DNA from: Fulvivirga sp. M361
GTDB taxonomy: Bacteria; Bacteroidota; Bacteroidia; Cytophagales; Cyclobacteriaceae
NCBI RefSeq assembly: GCF_007097395.1
Contig: NZ_VKDC01000015.1
Location: 62,001 to 126,000 of the forward strand
Length of the DNA stretch: 64,000 nucleotides
Direction: 5' to 3'
Each line of letters starts with the position of its first letter. The stretch's first letter is position 1. The notes beneath the pieces were generated by a model, which worked only from the letters and a program-made list of their open reading frames with translations, had not been told where the DNA came from and ran no database searches. Position numbers and translations under genes: made by a program. Shown piece after piece: positions 44,988 through 55,225 of the stretch.

Positions 44988-45604
44988 TGGGGTGGCAAAA
45001 TTACTTTAGAATGTTTATTTAAAAAATGCGTATATCCAACCATTGATTCTTTATACCACGAACTTGTTTGAGGGTATTGGTTTTCATATCCAGACCAAAA
45101 CATATTAATGGCTACTTGGTTCAAATATTTTAATCACTTCACATAGTTAGATGTAAGTTTTTTATTAAAAAGGAATGTTTTTTTTGTTCATTTAAAATTT
45201 AAGTTAATCTAATTTAAATATTCATATGAATTATAGGCTGAGTGCAATGTAGTTTTCAACCAGAAATAGAGGTTTTATTTTTTATTAGGTTGATTAACTT
45301 GCCAACCGTTGTTTACCCTTTGTTTATAGTTGGTTCAAATGGTTTTTACCCCCTTCATACCCTCAGGCATTATCAGGCCATTATTCTTAAAATACATTGA
45401 TTTAAATCAGGTCAATGATAGACGTCAGGGATCACTAATATGCGTCTATTTAAAGCATTTCATTTTCCATGTGATTAGCCAGGCCTTCTCAAGGTTAGAA
45501 ACACGTCCAATGACTCTTTTGATTTATGCTTCTGCTTATGAGACTCAGTTAGGCAGTCATTTTCCATTATATTGGCTATTGGCTAAAAGGAAGAGAGGGT
45601 AGAG
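44988..45604. other. AT-rich intergenic region before the giant-protein cluster
   Basis: About 617 bases. It holds the start region of the Crp/Fnr gene and presumably the promoter of the plus-strand cluster beginning at 45605. A 90-codon frame at 45330-45602 has no coding support. No clear repeat or terminator was found. Confidence 0.5.
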
Positions 45605-48600
45605 ATGAGAAGAAATAAGCTGATCTACCCGGTTCTATTTTGTTTGTTATTAACTTCAGCGGCATTAGCCCAACCGGCTAATGATAATTCGACCAATGCA
45701 GAGGAAATAGTTATCAATACTTATTGTTCCGCTACCGGGGCCTTCACTACAGTAGGAGCAACCCCGGATGGTTTAAAGCCGAATAACTGGTCGAACGGTC
45801 CCAATAGTAACGTTTGGTTCAAATTCCAGGCTACCACTACCGAAGTAGCAATACACCTTACCCCGGATGGGATGAGTCGCCCTAAACTGGCGTTGCACGG
45901 TGCTTTGCTAGCGGAATTGGTGAGTGTCAATGACGATGGAGCAACAGAAGATATAGGGTTAAGTTGGAACACACTGGTGGTCGGAGCATGGTATTTTATT
46001 AATGTCTCCAATGGATCGAGTTCGGGGAATAATGGAGCGTTCCTGTTATGTGTAGATGATGCCGTGTCACAGGATTATCCGGCAGGCGCTGTTGAGATCA
46101 GCCATACGAGTAACCAGTGTTCAGCTTTAGCTGCATACCAGACCCGGATAGGCACACCGGATGGTGCCCGCCCCTCGAAATGGTCGAACGGACCTAATGC
46201 GAATGTTTGGTTCAAATTTCAGGCTACTACCGCCGAAGTGGCTTTGAGTCTAAAGGTAAAAGATGCTGAAGGGACACTTTTATATCCGAAGCTGGCCCTT
46301 TATGATGCCTCTATTACTGAACTGGTCAGCGTCAATGATGATGGAGCTACAGAAGATATAGGGTTGAGCCACACCAATCTTACGATAGGAGCCTGGTACT
46401 ATGTGAACGTTGATAACGGGAATAACCGGGATCATCGTGGTACGTTTACCCTGTGTGTCGACACTAGGACAACACATGATTACTCCTCTCAAGCAGTTGT
46501 ATTGACGAATGTAGCAGGTTATTGTACCTCTTTGGAAGAATATACTACCCGGATTGCCACACCTGATGGGTCAAGACCTTCCAATTGGAACAATGGTCCT
46601 AATGCCAATGTCTGGTTCACCTTTCAGGCGCTGGGTCCCGGTGTTACGATTGGTGTTAAAACCGATGGTGTGGAAGGTTCATTGCGTTATCCAAAAGTTG
46701 CACTGCATGCCAGTACTTTAACAGAGCTTGCCAGCCGCAATGATGCCGGGGCAACAACAGATATTGAGCTGATCCATTCAGGACTGATCATTGGAGACTG
46801 GTATTATATCAATGTAGACAATGCGACCAATCAGTCACAACGTGGCACCTTTACCTTATGTGTAGATAATCCGTCGTTGTTGCCTTCTGTTCCGGGAGAC
46901 CCTGTGATGAGTAACGTTACTTCCAGCTCGGCTCAATTGGATTGGGTGGATAACTCAGCGAATGAGACCGGCTTCGAGCTTTACCGGGCTACTGTATCCG
47001 GCGGTCCTTATAGCCTGGTGACTACCACGGGGTCAGGTGTAGTTACCCATACAGATACAGGGTTGTCAGACGCCACGAGCTATTACTATGTGGTACGGGC
47101 CATAAATGCACATGGGAATTCTTCCAATAGTTCCGAAGTAGTTGCGCTGACCAGTAGTTCTTCCCCATCTTCTCCGCAAACGTTACGTATTTTGGCCCCA
47201 TTGGCTTCAGGCCCGGCTTCGTCCCAATATTTCCCGATCCAGTTCGGGTTTGACGGGCCACCTACCTGGGATGATGCAAATCAAACTCCTACAGGCGGGA
47301 GTGGCGGTAGCGATGCACCGGGGTATAACAATCGTACAGGGTATATTGATTTTGGTCCGGATTATGCTGATCTGCGCATTATTTCTACCTGGACGCAATA
47401 TCGTCCTAACAGCCCGGGAGATCATATGCCTTACGCAGCGGTATGGTGGGATGATGATAACGATGATGTTAATGACAATGGCATAACTACTACCGCTATT
47501 AATTTTAATACCGCCCAGGGGTTGGCAAATCTTGGATCACTTCTATGGGTCCGGGATATGGACCACACCAATGCACCTGTTACTCCCCAGAGGCGTTACC
47601 TGGTGTTACGATCCGCGGATCCTATGACAGGCAGGGCCCGGGAATATGCTATGGTAGGTTATAGTGCAAGTGTTGAAGGTAACCTGCCGGATCACCTCGA
47701 GCTCCAGGCGCTCCGGGATCTGTATGAAGGTACGAATGGAGCTAACTGGACCAATAATACAGGCTGGCCCACTATGGATGCCGCGTGGGATGCCATTACT
47801 TCAGTGGATCAGTTGACCGGCTGGCATGGGATTACGGTAGAAAATGGGGATCTGTCTGAAATTGTCTTGAACGATAATAATCTTGACGGAAATTTTCCAA
47901 TTGGCCTAATTACCCTCAAAGCATTGAATACACTTAATATGGGTACGAATCATATAATTGGAACCATTCCTGAACAGATAAATTCCTTGGAGAGCATCGA
48001 GTTTATTGACCTTTCCAATAATAGTCTTACAGGTTCTATTCCACTATCTCTTGAGACTTTGCCCTTAAAACACTTGTTTTTATCCGGGAACCAAATGTCT
48101 GGAGAGATTCCTGATTATCTGTTTCAAAAAACGTCGCTAATTCATTTGTCCTTGACCGGTAACCAATTTACAGGAACTTTGCCCAACACACTTAATCTAC
48201 CCTGGATAGAATACATCGACATAGGCAGTAATATGCTTTCAGGGGAAGTTCCGTCATCCATTTCTACTCTGGGCAGGCTTAAAAGACTCACATTAAGTTC
48301 GAATAACTTTGAGGGCGATTTCCCACCGTTTGATTTGGCCGGACAGGTATATGAGATGAACCTTGAAAACAATCAGTTTACCTCGATCCCCTATTTCGAT
48401 CGTGTAGACGAGTTAAGAGTGCAAGGTAATGCGCTGACATTTGAGAGCCTGGAAGCTCAATTTACAGATGGGACACCACCAAGAATATTTACCTATGCAC
48501 CTCAGAAAGCACCCCTGAATCCAATAGTTTTGAACGCTGACCTAAATGAACCTTACCAGATTAATAACAATAGGTCTGGAGGTAATCAAACTACTTACAC

Positions 48601-49093
48601 ATGGCAGGAATGGGATGGTACCAACTGGGCTAATATTAATGGAGAAACAACCGCTCAATTGAATATCAGTAATGTCATCATCGGTGATGACGGCAGGCGC
48701 CTGCGTTGTGAGATGATTAATAGCACTTTTCCCGGCTTGGTAATCTACAGTGAAGAGTATGAACTGAACGTTATTATCAGTCAAACTTTTTATGTGATTG
48801 CTAGCGGGAATTGGTCAGATCCAATGATCTGGTCACTTACGGAAGGAGGGGCACCGGAAAATAGAGTGCCTACTGAGTTTGACAAGATACAATTAGCTAA
48901 TTACCAAGTGGAAGTTACTAAAGTTGTGGATTGTCGCAGTGTAAGGATCGATGCCGGGCCGGGTACCACATTAAAAATATCAGGGCAGCAGGCAGCTTTG
49001 AATGTCAACGGTCAGATGGTGGTCGATAACATCAGCGCCATAGAAAATAAAATTTTACAGGTATTGAACGGAGGAAAGTTGGAATGCAGGTGA
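45605..49093 (+). CDS. Giant secreted protein with PPC-like, Fn3, LRR and Ig-like domains
   Basis: A 1162-residue secreted protein with a signal peptide (1-22). Three tandem repeats (about 24-150, 150-290, 295-430), each with NVWFKFQA, PKLAL and W-Y-(F/Y)-I-N-V segments, resemble the pre-peptidase C-terminal beta domain. Then come an Fn3-like domain (430-515, LDWVDNSANETGFELYRA), an unassigned segment, plant-type leucine-rich repeats (about 695-920, capped by LRDLYEGTNGANWTNNTGWP), an Ig-like domain and a G8-like ending (SGNWSDPMIWS). No T9SS sorting domain is seen. It overlaps the next gene by ten bases and opens the cluster. Probably an adhesin or recognition protein. Confidence 0.88.
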   Translation: MRRNKLIYPVLFCLLLTSAALAQPANDNSTNAEEIVINTYCSATGAFTTVGATPDGLKPNNWSNGPNSNVWFKFQATTTEVAIHLTPDGMSRPKLALHGALLAELVSVNDDGATEDIGLSWNTLVVGAWYFINVSNGSSSGNNGAFLLCVDDAVSQDYPAGAVEISHTSNQCSALAAYQTRIGTPDGARPSKWSNGPNANVWFKFQATTAEVALSLKVKDAEGTLLYPKLALYDASITELVSVNDDGATEDIGLSHTNLTIGAWYYVNVDNGNNRDHRGTFTLCVDTRTTHDYSSQAVVLTNVAGYCTSLEEYTTRIATPDGSRPSNWNNGPNANVWFTFQALGPGVTIGVKTDGVEGSLRYPKVALHASTLTELASRNDAGATTDIELIHSGLIIGDWYYINVDNATNQSQRGTFTLCVDNPSLLPSVPGDPVMSNVTSSSAQLDWVDNSANETGFELYRATVSGGPYSLVTTTGSGVVTHTDTGLSDATSYYYVVRAINAHGNSSNSSEVVALTSSSSPSSPQTLRILAPLASGPASSQYFPIQFGFDGPPTWDDANQTPTGGSGGSDAPGYNNRTGYIDFGPDYADLRIISTWTQYRPNSPGDHMPYAAVWWDDDNDDVNDNGITTTAINFNTAQGLANLGSLLWVRDMDHTNAPVTPQRRYLVLRSADPMTGRAREYAMVGYSASVEGNLPDHLELQALRDLYEGTNGANWTNNTGWPTMDAAWDAITSVDQLTGWHGITVENGDLSEIVLNDNNLDGNFPIGLITLKALNTLNMGTNHIIGTIPEQINSLESIEFIDLSNNSLTGSIPLSLETLPLKHLFLSGNQMSGEIPDYLFQKTSLIHLSLTGNQFTGTLPNTLNLPWIEYIDIGSNMLSGEVPSSISTLGRLKRLTLSSNNFEGDFPPFDLAGQVYEMNLENNQFTSIPYFDRVDELRVQGNALTFESLEAQFTDGTPPRIFTYAPQKAPLNPIVLNADLNEPYQINNNRSGGNQTTYTWQEWDGTNWANINGETTAQLNISNVIIGDDGRRLRCEMINSTFPGLVIYSEEYELNVIISQTFYVIASGNWSDPMIWSLTEGGAPENRVPTEFDKIQLANYQVEVTKVVDCRSVRIDAGPGTTLKISGQQAALNVNGQMVVDNISAIENKILQVLNGGKLECR

Positions 49094-49632
49094 ATATCAA
49101 AATAGCGATAACAGGAGTATTGCTCGTGGTGGTTTCCGTGAGTATTTCTTTGGTAGCAGCCGCTTTCTTTTTTAAGCCTAAAATAGCCTTTGTTCGTTCA
49201 CAGGAGTTGATCTACAATTATGAAGGCACGAAAGAAGCTATGACAAAGTTCAACAATCAAAAGCAGCAATGGCAGGCCAATGCCGATACGTTGAAATTTG
49301 ATTTACAAAGAGCTGTTGCCACGTACAATAGGGAATATACCAATCTAACCGTTAGTCAACGGCAGAAACAAGAAGAGGTATTGTCCAAGCAAGATCGACA
49401 GTTGCAAAGTTACTCATCGGCGATTGAGGAAAAGATCCGGCAAGCCGATGATGAAATGATGCAGGCTGTGCTGGACCAGGTAAATGTTTATGTTGAAGAA
49501 TATAGCCAGAAGCATGGCTATGATCTTATTCTCGGTACAACGGCTAACGGAAATGTACTGTATGGCAAGGAGGAGCTGGATGTTACGGAGTACTTATTGA
49601 AAGGGTTGAATGAAAAATATCTTGGTAAATGA
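49084..49632 (+). CDS. OmpH/Skp-like periplasmic protein
   Basis: A 182-residue protein of the OmpH/Skp family: one N-terminal hydrophobic segment (signal or anchor, about 5-30), then IAFVRSQELIYNYEGTKEAM and a long coiled coil (about 55-130). Skp-like proteins hold unfolded outer-membrane or secreted proteins. Placement inside a cluster of giant secreted proteins, with ten- and four-base overlaps to neighbours, suggests a dedicated chaperone. Inference; the sequence itself only shows the family. Confidence 0.85.
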   Translation: MQVNIKIAITGVLLVVVSVSISLVAAAFFFKPKIAFVRSQELIYNYEGTKEAMTKFNNQKQQWQANADTLKFDLQRAVATYNREYTNLTVSQRQKQEEVLSKQDRQLQSYSSAIEEKIRQADDEMMQAVLDQVNVYVEEYSQKHGYDLILGTTANGNVLYGKEELDVTEYLLKGLNEKYLGK

Positions 49633-50258
49633 GACTATCTATTATCATATTGCTCTTAGCTAACCTTTTGTCATCCTGTGGAACAGGGGCTGATATAGAA
49701 CTAAGTATATCCGAGTATCGTAAATGGTTGACTTCTTCTGAAAATGGCCTTAGAAAGCACAAAAAAGGGAAATTAATAGATGTTAGTGCATCTTTTCTAC
49801 CTTCTGACCTTCTGACCTATCGTGAATTAAATGCTTCGTTAGCCGCTTATTCTGGTGAAATGTTGGATTCGATCAAAACACGCTATGACAATACGCTGAA
49901 TTTTACAATTGAGCTAAGTGCGAAACAGGTTGGCGAAAATCTCCTTTGGTACGGACTGACAGATTATACGTCTTACCAGGCCCGTATCCACAAATTGAAT
50001 TTTAACATAGAAAACTTTATCAGTTTAAAAATAATGGATGCTACTTATTATCCGGTACTATCGCATTTCGAAGGTTACAACGAATTGAGCAACAAACTTA
50101 TATTTCACATAGCTTTCGCGCCGACCAAGGTTTCACTGGAATTGCCTGGAACTACAGTGAGGTTAACGTTTGATGACCCTTACTGGAGAACAGGAGTGAA
50201 CCATTTTTCCTTTAAAAAAGAGGATTTTGATAATATACCCGAGTTGGTTATAGAATAA
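49629..50258 (+). CDS. Hypothetical lipoprotein in the giant-protein cluster
   Basis: A 209-residue predicted lipoprotein: RLSIIILLLANLLSSC with a lipobox LSSC at about residue 17. The mature part is mixed alpha-beta (ISEYRKWLTSSENGLRKHKKG, KLIFHIAFAPTKVSLELPG). No family is recognised. It overlaps the OmpH-like gene by four bases and precedes the RHS-like gene by 12 bases, so it belongs to the same operon. It might anchor or help export the large proteins. Confidence 0.75.
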   Translation: MRLSIIILLLANLLSSCGTGADIELSISEYRKWLTSSENGLRKHKKGKLIDVSASFLPSDLLTYRELNASLAAYSGEMLDSIKTRYDNTLNFTIELSAKQVGENLLWYGLTDYTSYQARIHKLNFNIENFISLKIMDATYYPVLSHFEGYNELSNKLIFHIAFAPTKVSLELPGTTVRLTFDDPYWRTGVNHFSFKKEDFDNIPELVIE

Positions 50259-50270
50259 TGTCTTAACAGA

Positions 50271-53200
50271 ATGATCAGGAATCGAAAATACCTCAGAGCT
50301 ATCGCATTATTCTTTACCACCAATATAATCTTAGAGGTGGTGGTGCCAAACATGGCATATGCCTTAACATCAGGTCCTGCACAGCCTGAATTTAGTAGTT
50401 TTGAACCGGTGGCCACAACGAATATGGTCAATGAGTTTAGCGGAGATTTTACCTATAACCTTCCGGTGATTGAAGTGCCGGGACCTCACGGCAGTAGCTA
50501 TTCCCTTTCGTTATCATATCACAGTGGGAGTTCCCCTGAAGAAGAAGCCAGCTGGGTTGGATACGGGTGGACGCTTAATCCTGGAGCTATAAACCGATCC
50601 ACTCGAGGTTTTCCCGACGATTACAATGGGGCCAAAGTTAAATATCACAATAAAGTACCGGATCATTGGACTGCTACAGTAGGAGCAAAAGTGAGTGCGG
50701 AAGCCATCAGTTTTGACCTCCCCTTCCAAGCCAGTGCAGCTTTGCGTTACAATAACTATCGAGGATTTGGCTATAATGCTGGTGTAGGTTTATCTCTGGG
50801 AAAAGGAGTGGTTAACCTAGGGTATAATGTCTCGAATGGTCAGGGTAGTTTCTCCTTAAGTTTAAGCCCTCTTAATGCGTTGAGTGCTCTCAAGGCTAAA
50901 TCCAAGGACGCTGAGAAAAACCCTTCAGAACTCTCTTCACAAATTAAGATGGACAAAGAGGCACAGAGGTCCGCTCAAAAGAAGGCAGAATTGGGTGCCC
51001 GATCTTTAGGTGTAGCAGGTGCAGCTTTGAGTAGCTATATTCAGCATAGCTTTTCTTCTATGGAGCGTGCTACGGCTGTTTCTGACTATGTCAGTACTTC
51101 GATCAACGCCAGTATTGGGGTTAACCTGACACCGACATTCCTGGAACTGGGATCTTCAGGAGACCTTTTCGGAAGCATAGCACTACAGGCCTATAAAGAT
51201 GAAAAAAACCTTAATGCTTTTGGCTATTTGTATTCTACCAATTCCGGGGAAAAGGATATGATGGATTACTATGTGGAAAAAGAAACACCCTATCAAAAGA
51301 GAGACGTATTTCTGGGTATACCATTCAATAACGCAGACTACTTCTCAGTATCTGGTGAGGGGCTTGGAGGAGGGTTTCGCTTGTATCAGCAAGAAGTTGG
51401 ACACTTTAAACCGAATAATACGGTAAGTGAAACAGCCATTGTAAATGCCGGAGGGGAAATTGAAGCAGGCTTTAACTGGGGAGGTGGCTCAGATATAGGT
51501 GTTGGTGTATCGGCGATCACCTCAAGGGGCTGGGAAAAAAAGAATACCGGTTTTTCTTCTATAGAGAAGGACCCCAATAGTATATTTTTCAGGTTTAACA
51601 ATGATCTTGGCGGCAGCTGGTTGCATGCTTCACAGGACGATCTGCTCAGCGCTTCCATATCCGGTGGGGGAGCTCCCGGTGTAAAAGGCTTCAAAGCCCG
51701 GTTACCAGGTAATTCCGGGATTATGAACTTTGATAAACCCGTCGGAAGATCTTCTTTCATAGGTTATAGCACAAACAAAACCATCAGCATTGCGACTTCC
51801 AGGAACCGGCCTTATGAAATTTATTCCCACCGGAAAGACCTTCGTGATATAAGCGGCCAGGCCAGGTCACTGGATGATGGTGATAATGCTGATGGTATTG
51901 GTGAAATTGCAGTGTTTAATGAATCCGGTAACCGATACGTTTATGGACTGCCCGTGTATGCCAGGAGTGAGAAAAACCTACAGTTTGGATTGCAAAATGC
52001 ACCGGCATCCTCCATTGATGCCAATTTCCTGGCCTACTACAAAGACGATAAAACCAAGATAGGAGAGGAACGTGAAACGGGATATGCCACTGCCTATTTG
52101 CTGAGCGAGATCACCACACCTGATTACGTGGACAAGACGTTCAACGGTCCTTCATTAGATGATCTTGGAGGATATACACGTTTCAATTATGAACGGCACG
52201 CAGGTGGCTCAAATTTGAATACCTGGTTCAAATGGCGAATGCCCTATACCGGTTTGTCCTATAGTCGGAATTCTATGTCAGACCCTAAGGACGATCTTGG
52301 AAGCTATAGTGAAGGGCTTAAAGAAATATACTATTTGCAGTCTATTGAAACCAAAACGCATGCAGCGATCTTTGTTACCAGTGATAGAGAAGATGGGCTG
52401 GAGGCTGGTAATGATGCAATCACTAACCGAAATGCAAAGGGTACTAAAGTACTGAAAAAGCTGGATCGCATTGAGATCTATTCATTGCAGGATGTCCAGG
52501 AAATAAATGATAACCTTTTCCCCAAGCCAGGGGCCAGACCGATCAAAACGGTAAACCTTGAGTATGATTACCATTTGATGAACGGTGAGCATGACCCTCA
52601 CCTGATGAACGGTGTCCCTAATGCCAGTTCAGGAAAACTTACCTTGAAAAAACTATGGTTTGAATATGAAGGTATTACGGAGGCGCGTATCAGCCCTTAT
52701 CGGTTTGATTACCTATATAACAATGCTGTTTACCCGACCAAATACGCTACCATCAGGGCCGAGATGGATCAGTTGGCCGATGCCAGTCAAAATCCAGGAT
52801 ACTCAAAATTTAACCTGGATGCCTGGGGTAACTACCAGGAAAACGGGGATACTCGCTACGCAGAGATGCGTAAGTGGGTAGATCAGAAGGGCAGTACCAC
52901 TTTCGATCCTGCTGCCTGGCAACTCAAAACCATTACCCTGCCAAGTGGAGGACAGATCCATGTACAATATGAGCAGGATGACTATAGTTATGTTCAGGAT
53001 CAGGTCGCTCATGTGATGGTACGATTGGATAACGCTACAAATCATACTAACAATATATTTTACCTTGACACCGGATCAGACCTTGACCTGTCAGCGAGCA
53101 AGCTGGACCTGATGAAAAAAATGATCCACGATCGCTACATCAGGGATAAAAATAAACTCTACTTCAAGTTTTTGTACAAATTGATGAATAATGGTACCCC

Positions 53201-55223
53201 GGATCTTAGTAGCTGTAATAGTGAATATATCACGGGCTATGTCGACGTAGAGACCGTGGACATTGATGCTGGCAATGGCAAATTATACGTTCGTCTGTAC
53301 AATGATGAGTCTCGCCTGCCTCGCCAGGTGTGTAAGGACTTTGTAATGACTCAGCGCATAGGAAATCTCAGTACCAGCGGTAACTGCAATGCTTCTTCAG
53401 CAGGGATAGATCCTAAAAATGACGCGGTAGCCATCATCAAACAATTGGGCAACATGGCTAAAACAATTGTAGCTCCCAGTAGTTTATGCCGGGACATCAA
53501 CGCTGGGTTATCCTATTTAAGAGTACCGTTACCGGTCAGTAAGAAGGGGGGAGGTCTTAGGGTAAAGAGGCTGCTAACCTATGACCAAGGGCTCGAGAAC
53601 AACCCGGTAGTATATGGCAACGAATATCTTTATGAATTTGAAGACCCACTTACTGGTACGGTAAGGAGTAGCGGAGTGGCTACTAATGAACCTTCACCTA
53701 TTCGTGAGGAGAACATCCTGGTAGATTTCATTGCACGTGAAAAAGAGAGTCTGGCCAGTAAGATAATTTCTGGCAGAGATAAAAAGCAATCGGAGGGTCC
53801 CTTGGGGGAATCTATTATGCCGGCAGCTTCAGTGGGCTATTCTCAGGTGGTGGTTAAGAATATACATTCCGGAAAGACCAACGTTGGCTTCAATGTAAAG
53901 CAATTTTATACAGCCTATGACTATCCTTTTGAGGTAGAACAGACAGGAATGCAGGATAAAAAAGATTTTGTTCCGTTTCCTTTTGGTTTGGTGAATGTTT
54001 TTGTAAACAATGTATGGCTTACCCAGGGCTTTACGTTCAAGTTGAACAATATGCACGGACAGTTCAGGCGTGATGCTAATTATAGTGGTACGTATACTCC
54101 TGGATTTGAACTAGCCACAGTGGTTACAGAACAACAGTACCGTTATTTCGAACCCGGCAAGGACAAAATACCTGTTACGACAGACCTTTTGGAAGGAATA
54201 CACTACGAAGATCCAGGGAAGGAAATTGACATTACCTTTGCAGACAAAGCTATAATAGAAGAGCAATATGATGCCAGTGTAGAATTCGATGTAAGTGTTG
54301 GGATCATTCCCTTTTTCCCGATCCCTATTATCGTTCCACAAGCATCGGCCGTTCCCAGCCTGACCCATACCCGAAGTGAATTGTATACGCATGCCACTTC
54401 CAAGGTGGTCCGTTATCCGGCCATTGTAAAGGAGGTCATTTCACGACAGGATAATATTTTACACCGCCAGGTGAACCTCGCTTTCGACGCATTTACCGGT
54501 AAGCCGGTTTCCGTACGTTCGTACGATGAATTTACCGGCTCTTACCTGAGCCAGAACATACCGGCTTCATGGGAATATGATAATTTTCGCCCTATGGCTA
54601 TGGAACAGGGCAAGATCATCGAAGCGTCTATGGGCTACTCAGGGGATAGCAAAGAGGAGCGGCTTTATTTCACGGGAGGAGAAGCCTGCCAGTTGCTGGC
54701 AGAGTTTACCAAAGGAGACTTACTGGAGTTGTCTGACGGGGTATTTTATCATGTCAAGGATTTTGACTTTTTTGCGGACGAAGTGATCATCGTACCTTCT
54801 TCAACAAGTACCGGTTCCCCACCAACCAGCTTGTCTTCTGTGAGGGTGGTGAATAGTGGAAATAATAACCGGCTTACTGATCAGGCCGGTCGGACCAACT
54901 TTCATAGTACCAACGGCGACGTGGCTCCTCCGGATGCCAGTGACGCTGCTCGTTGGGTATCCAATGCTTTTACCAATGACCTGAATAACGCCATGGCCAC
55001 CCAGACAGAATTTATCCTAGCCGGACCGTACGCGAATATGAACATGACCGGTTACCTAAGTGCACTTCCTGAAGGGTGTGATGTGAACCTGCGTGATGTG
55101 ACCATACGAAATGCTTCCTTCATCTACTTCAACCGTGAAGGAAGCCTGGACCTTTATTTGCTTTCGTTCGATCTCAACTGTGGAGGCAATAACTGGATCA
55201 TCATAGACGCTGCAGCCCTATAG
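50271..55223 (+). CDS. Giant RHS/SpvB-like N-terminal protein
   Basis: A 1650-residue secreted protein with a signal peptide ending near residue 31 (VVVPNMAYA). Residues about 45-110 (GDFTYNLPVIEVPGPHG, LSYHSGSSPEEEASWVGYGW, LNPGAINRS) match the starter region of RHS/SpvB/TcdB-type shell proteins. The body is beta-rich and shows no YD repeats, and neither a toxin domain nor a T9SS sorting domain is seen. It may be the N-terminal part of a split RHS system whose YD-bearing part sits in neighbouring genes. It is followed after two bases by the 2118-residue gene. Confidence 0.85.
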   Translation: MIRNRKYLRAIALFFTTNIILEVVVPNMAYALTSGPAQPEFSSFEPVATTNMVNEFSGDFTYNLPVIEVPGPHGSSYSLSLSYHSGSSPEEEASWVGYGWTLNPGAINRSTRGFPDDYNGAKVKYHNKVPDHWTATVGAKVSAEAISFDLPFQASAALRYNNYRGFGYNAGVGLSLGKGVVNLGYNVSNGQGSFSLSLSPLNALSALKAKSKDAEKNPSELSSQIKMDKEAQRSAQKKAELGARSLGVAGAALSSYIQHSFSSMERATAVSDYVSTSINASIGVNLTPTFLELGSSGDLFGSIALQAYKDEKNLNAFGYLYSTNSGEKDMMDYYVEKETPYQKRDVFLGIPFNNADYFSVSGEGLGGGFRLYQQEVGHFKPNNTVSETAIVNAGGEIEAGFNWGGGSDIGVGVSAITSRGWEKKNTGFSSIEKDPNSIFFRFNNDLGGSWLHASQDDLLSASISGGGAPGVKGFKARLPGNSGIMNFDKPVGRSSFIGYSTNKTISIATSRNRPYEIYSHRKDLRDISGQARSLDDGDNADGIGEIAVFNESGNRYVYGLPVYARSEKNLQFGLQNAPASSIDANFLAYYKDDKTKIGEERETGYATAYLLSEITTPDYVDKTFNGPSLDDLGGYTRFNYERHAGGSNLNTWFKWRMPYTGLSYSRNSMSDPKDDLGSYSEGLKEIYYLQSIETKTHAAIFVTSDREDGLEAGNDAITNRNAKGTKVLKKLDRIEIYSLQDVQEINDNLFPKPGARPIKTVNLEYDYHLMNGEHDPHLMNGVPNASSGKLTLKKLWFEYEGITEARISPYRFDYLYNNAVYPTKYATIRAEMDQLADASQNPGYSKFNLDAWGNYQENGDTRYAEMRKWVDQKGSTTFDPAAWQLKTITLPSGGQIHVQYEQDDYSYVQDQVAHVMVRLDNATNHTNNIFYLDTGSDLDLSASKLDLMKKMIHDRYIRDKNKLYFKFLYKLMNNGTPDLSSCNSEYITGYVDVETVDIDAGNGKLYVRLYNDESRLPRQVCKDFVMTQRIGNLSTSGNCNASSAGIDPKNDAVAIIKQLGNMAKTIVAPSSLCRDINAGLSYLRVPLPVSKKGGGLRVKRLLTYDQGLENNPVVYGNEYLYEFEDPLTGTVRSSGVATNEPSPIREENILVDFIAREKESLASKIISGRDKKQSEGPLGESIMPAASVGYSQVVVKNIHSGKTNVGFNVKQFYTAYDYPFEVEQTGMQDKKDFVPFPFGLVNVFVNNVWLTQGFTFKLNNMHGQFRRDANYSGTYTPGFELATVVTEQQYRYFEPGKDKIPVTTDLLEGIHYEDPGKEIDITFADKAIIEEQYDASVEFDVSVGIIPFFPIPIIVPQASAVPSLTHTRSELYTHATSKVVRYPAIVKEVISRQDNILHRQVNLAFDAFTGKPVSVRSYDEFTGSYLSQNIPASWEYDNFRPMAMEQGKIIEASMGYSGDSKEERLYFTGGEACQLLAEFTKGDLLELSDGVFYHVKDFDFFADEVIIVPSSTSTGSPPTSLSSVRVVNSGNNNRLTDQAGRTNFHSTNGDVAPPDASDAARWVSNAFTNDLNNAMATQTEFILAGPYANMNMTGYLSALPEGCDVNLRDVTIRNASFIYFNREGSLDLYLLSFDLNCGGNNWIIIDAAAL

Positions 55224-55225
55224 TT

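Noticed and set aside
45330-45602. 90-codon frame just before the giant-protein cluster
   Set aside because: No signal, domain or conserved motif, AT-rich spacer composition, and it does not look like a leader for the cluster.
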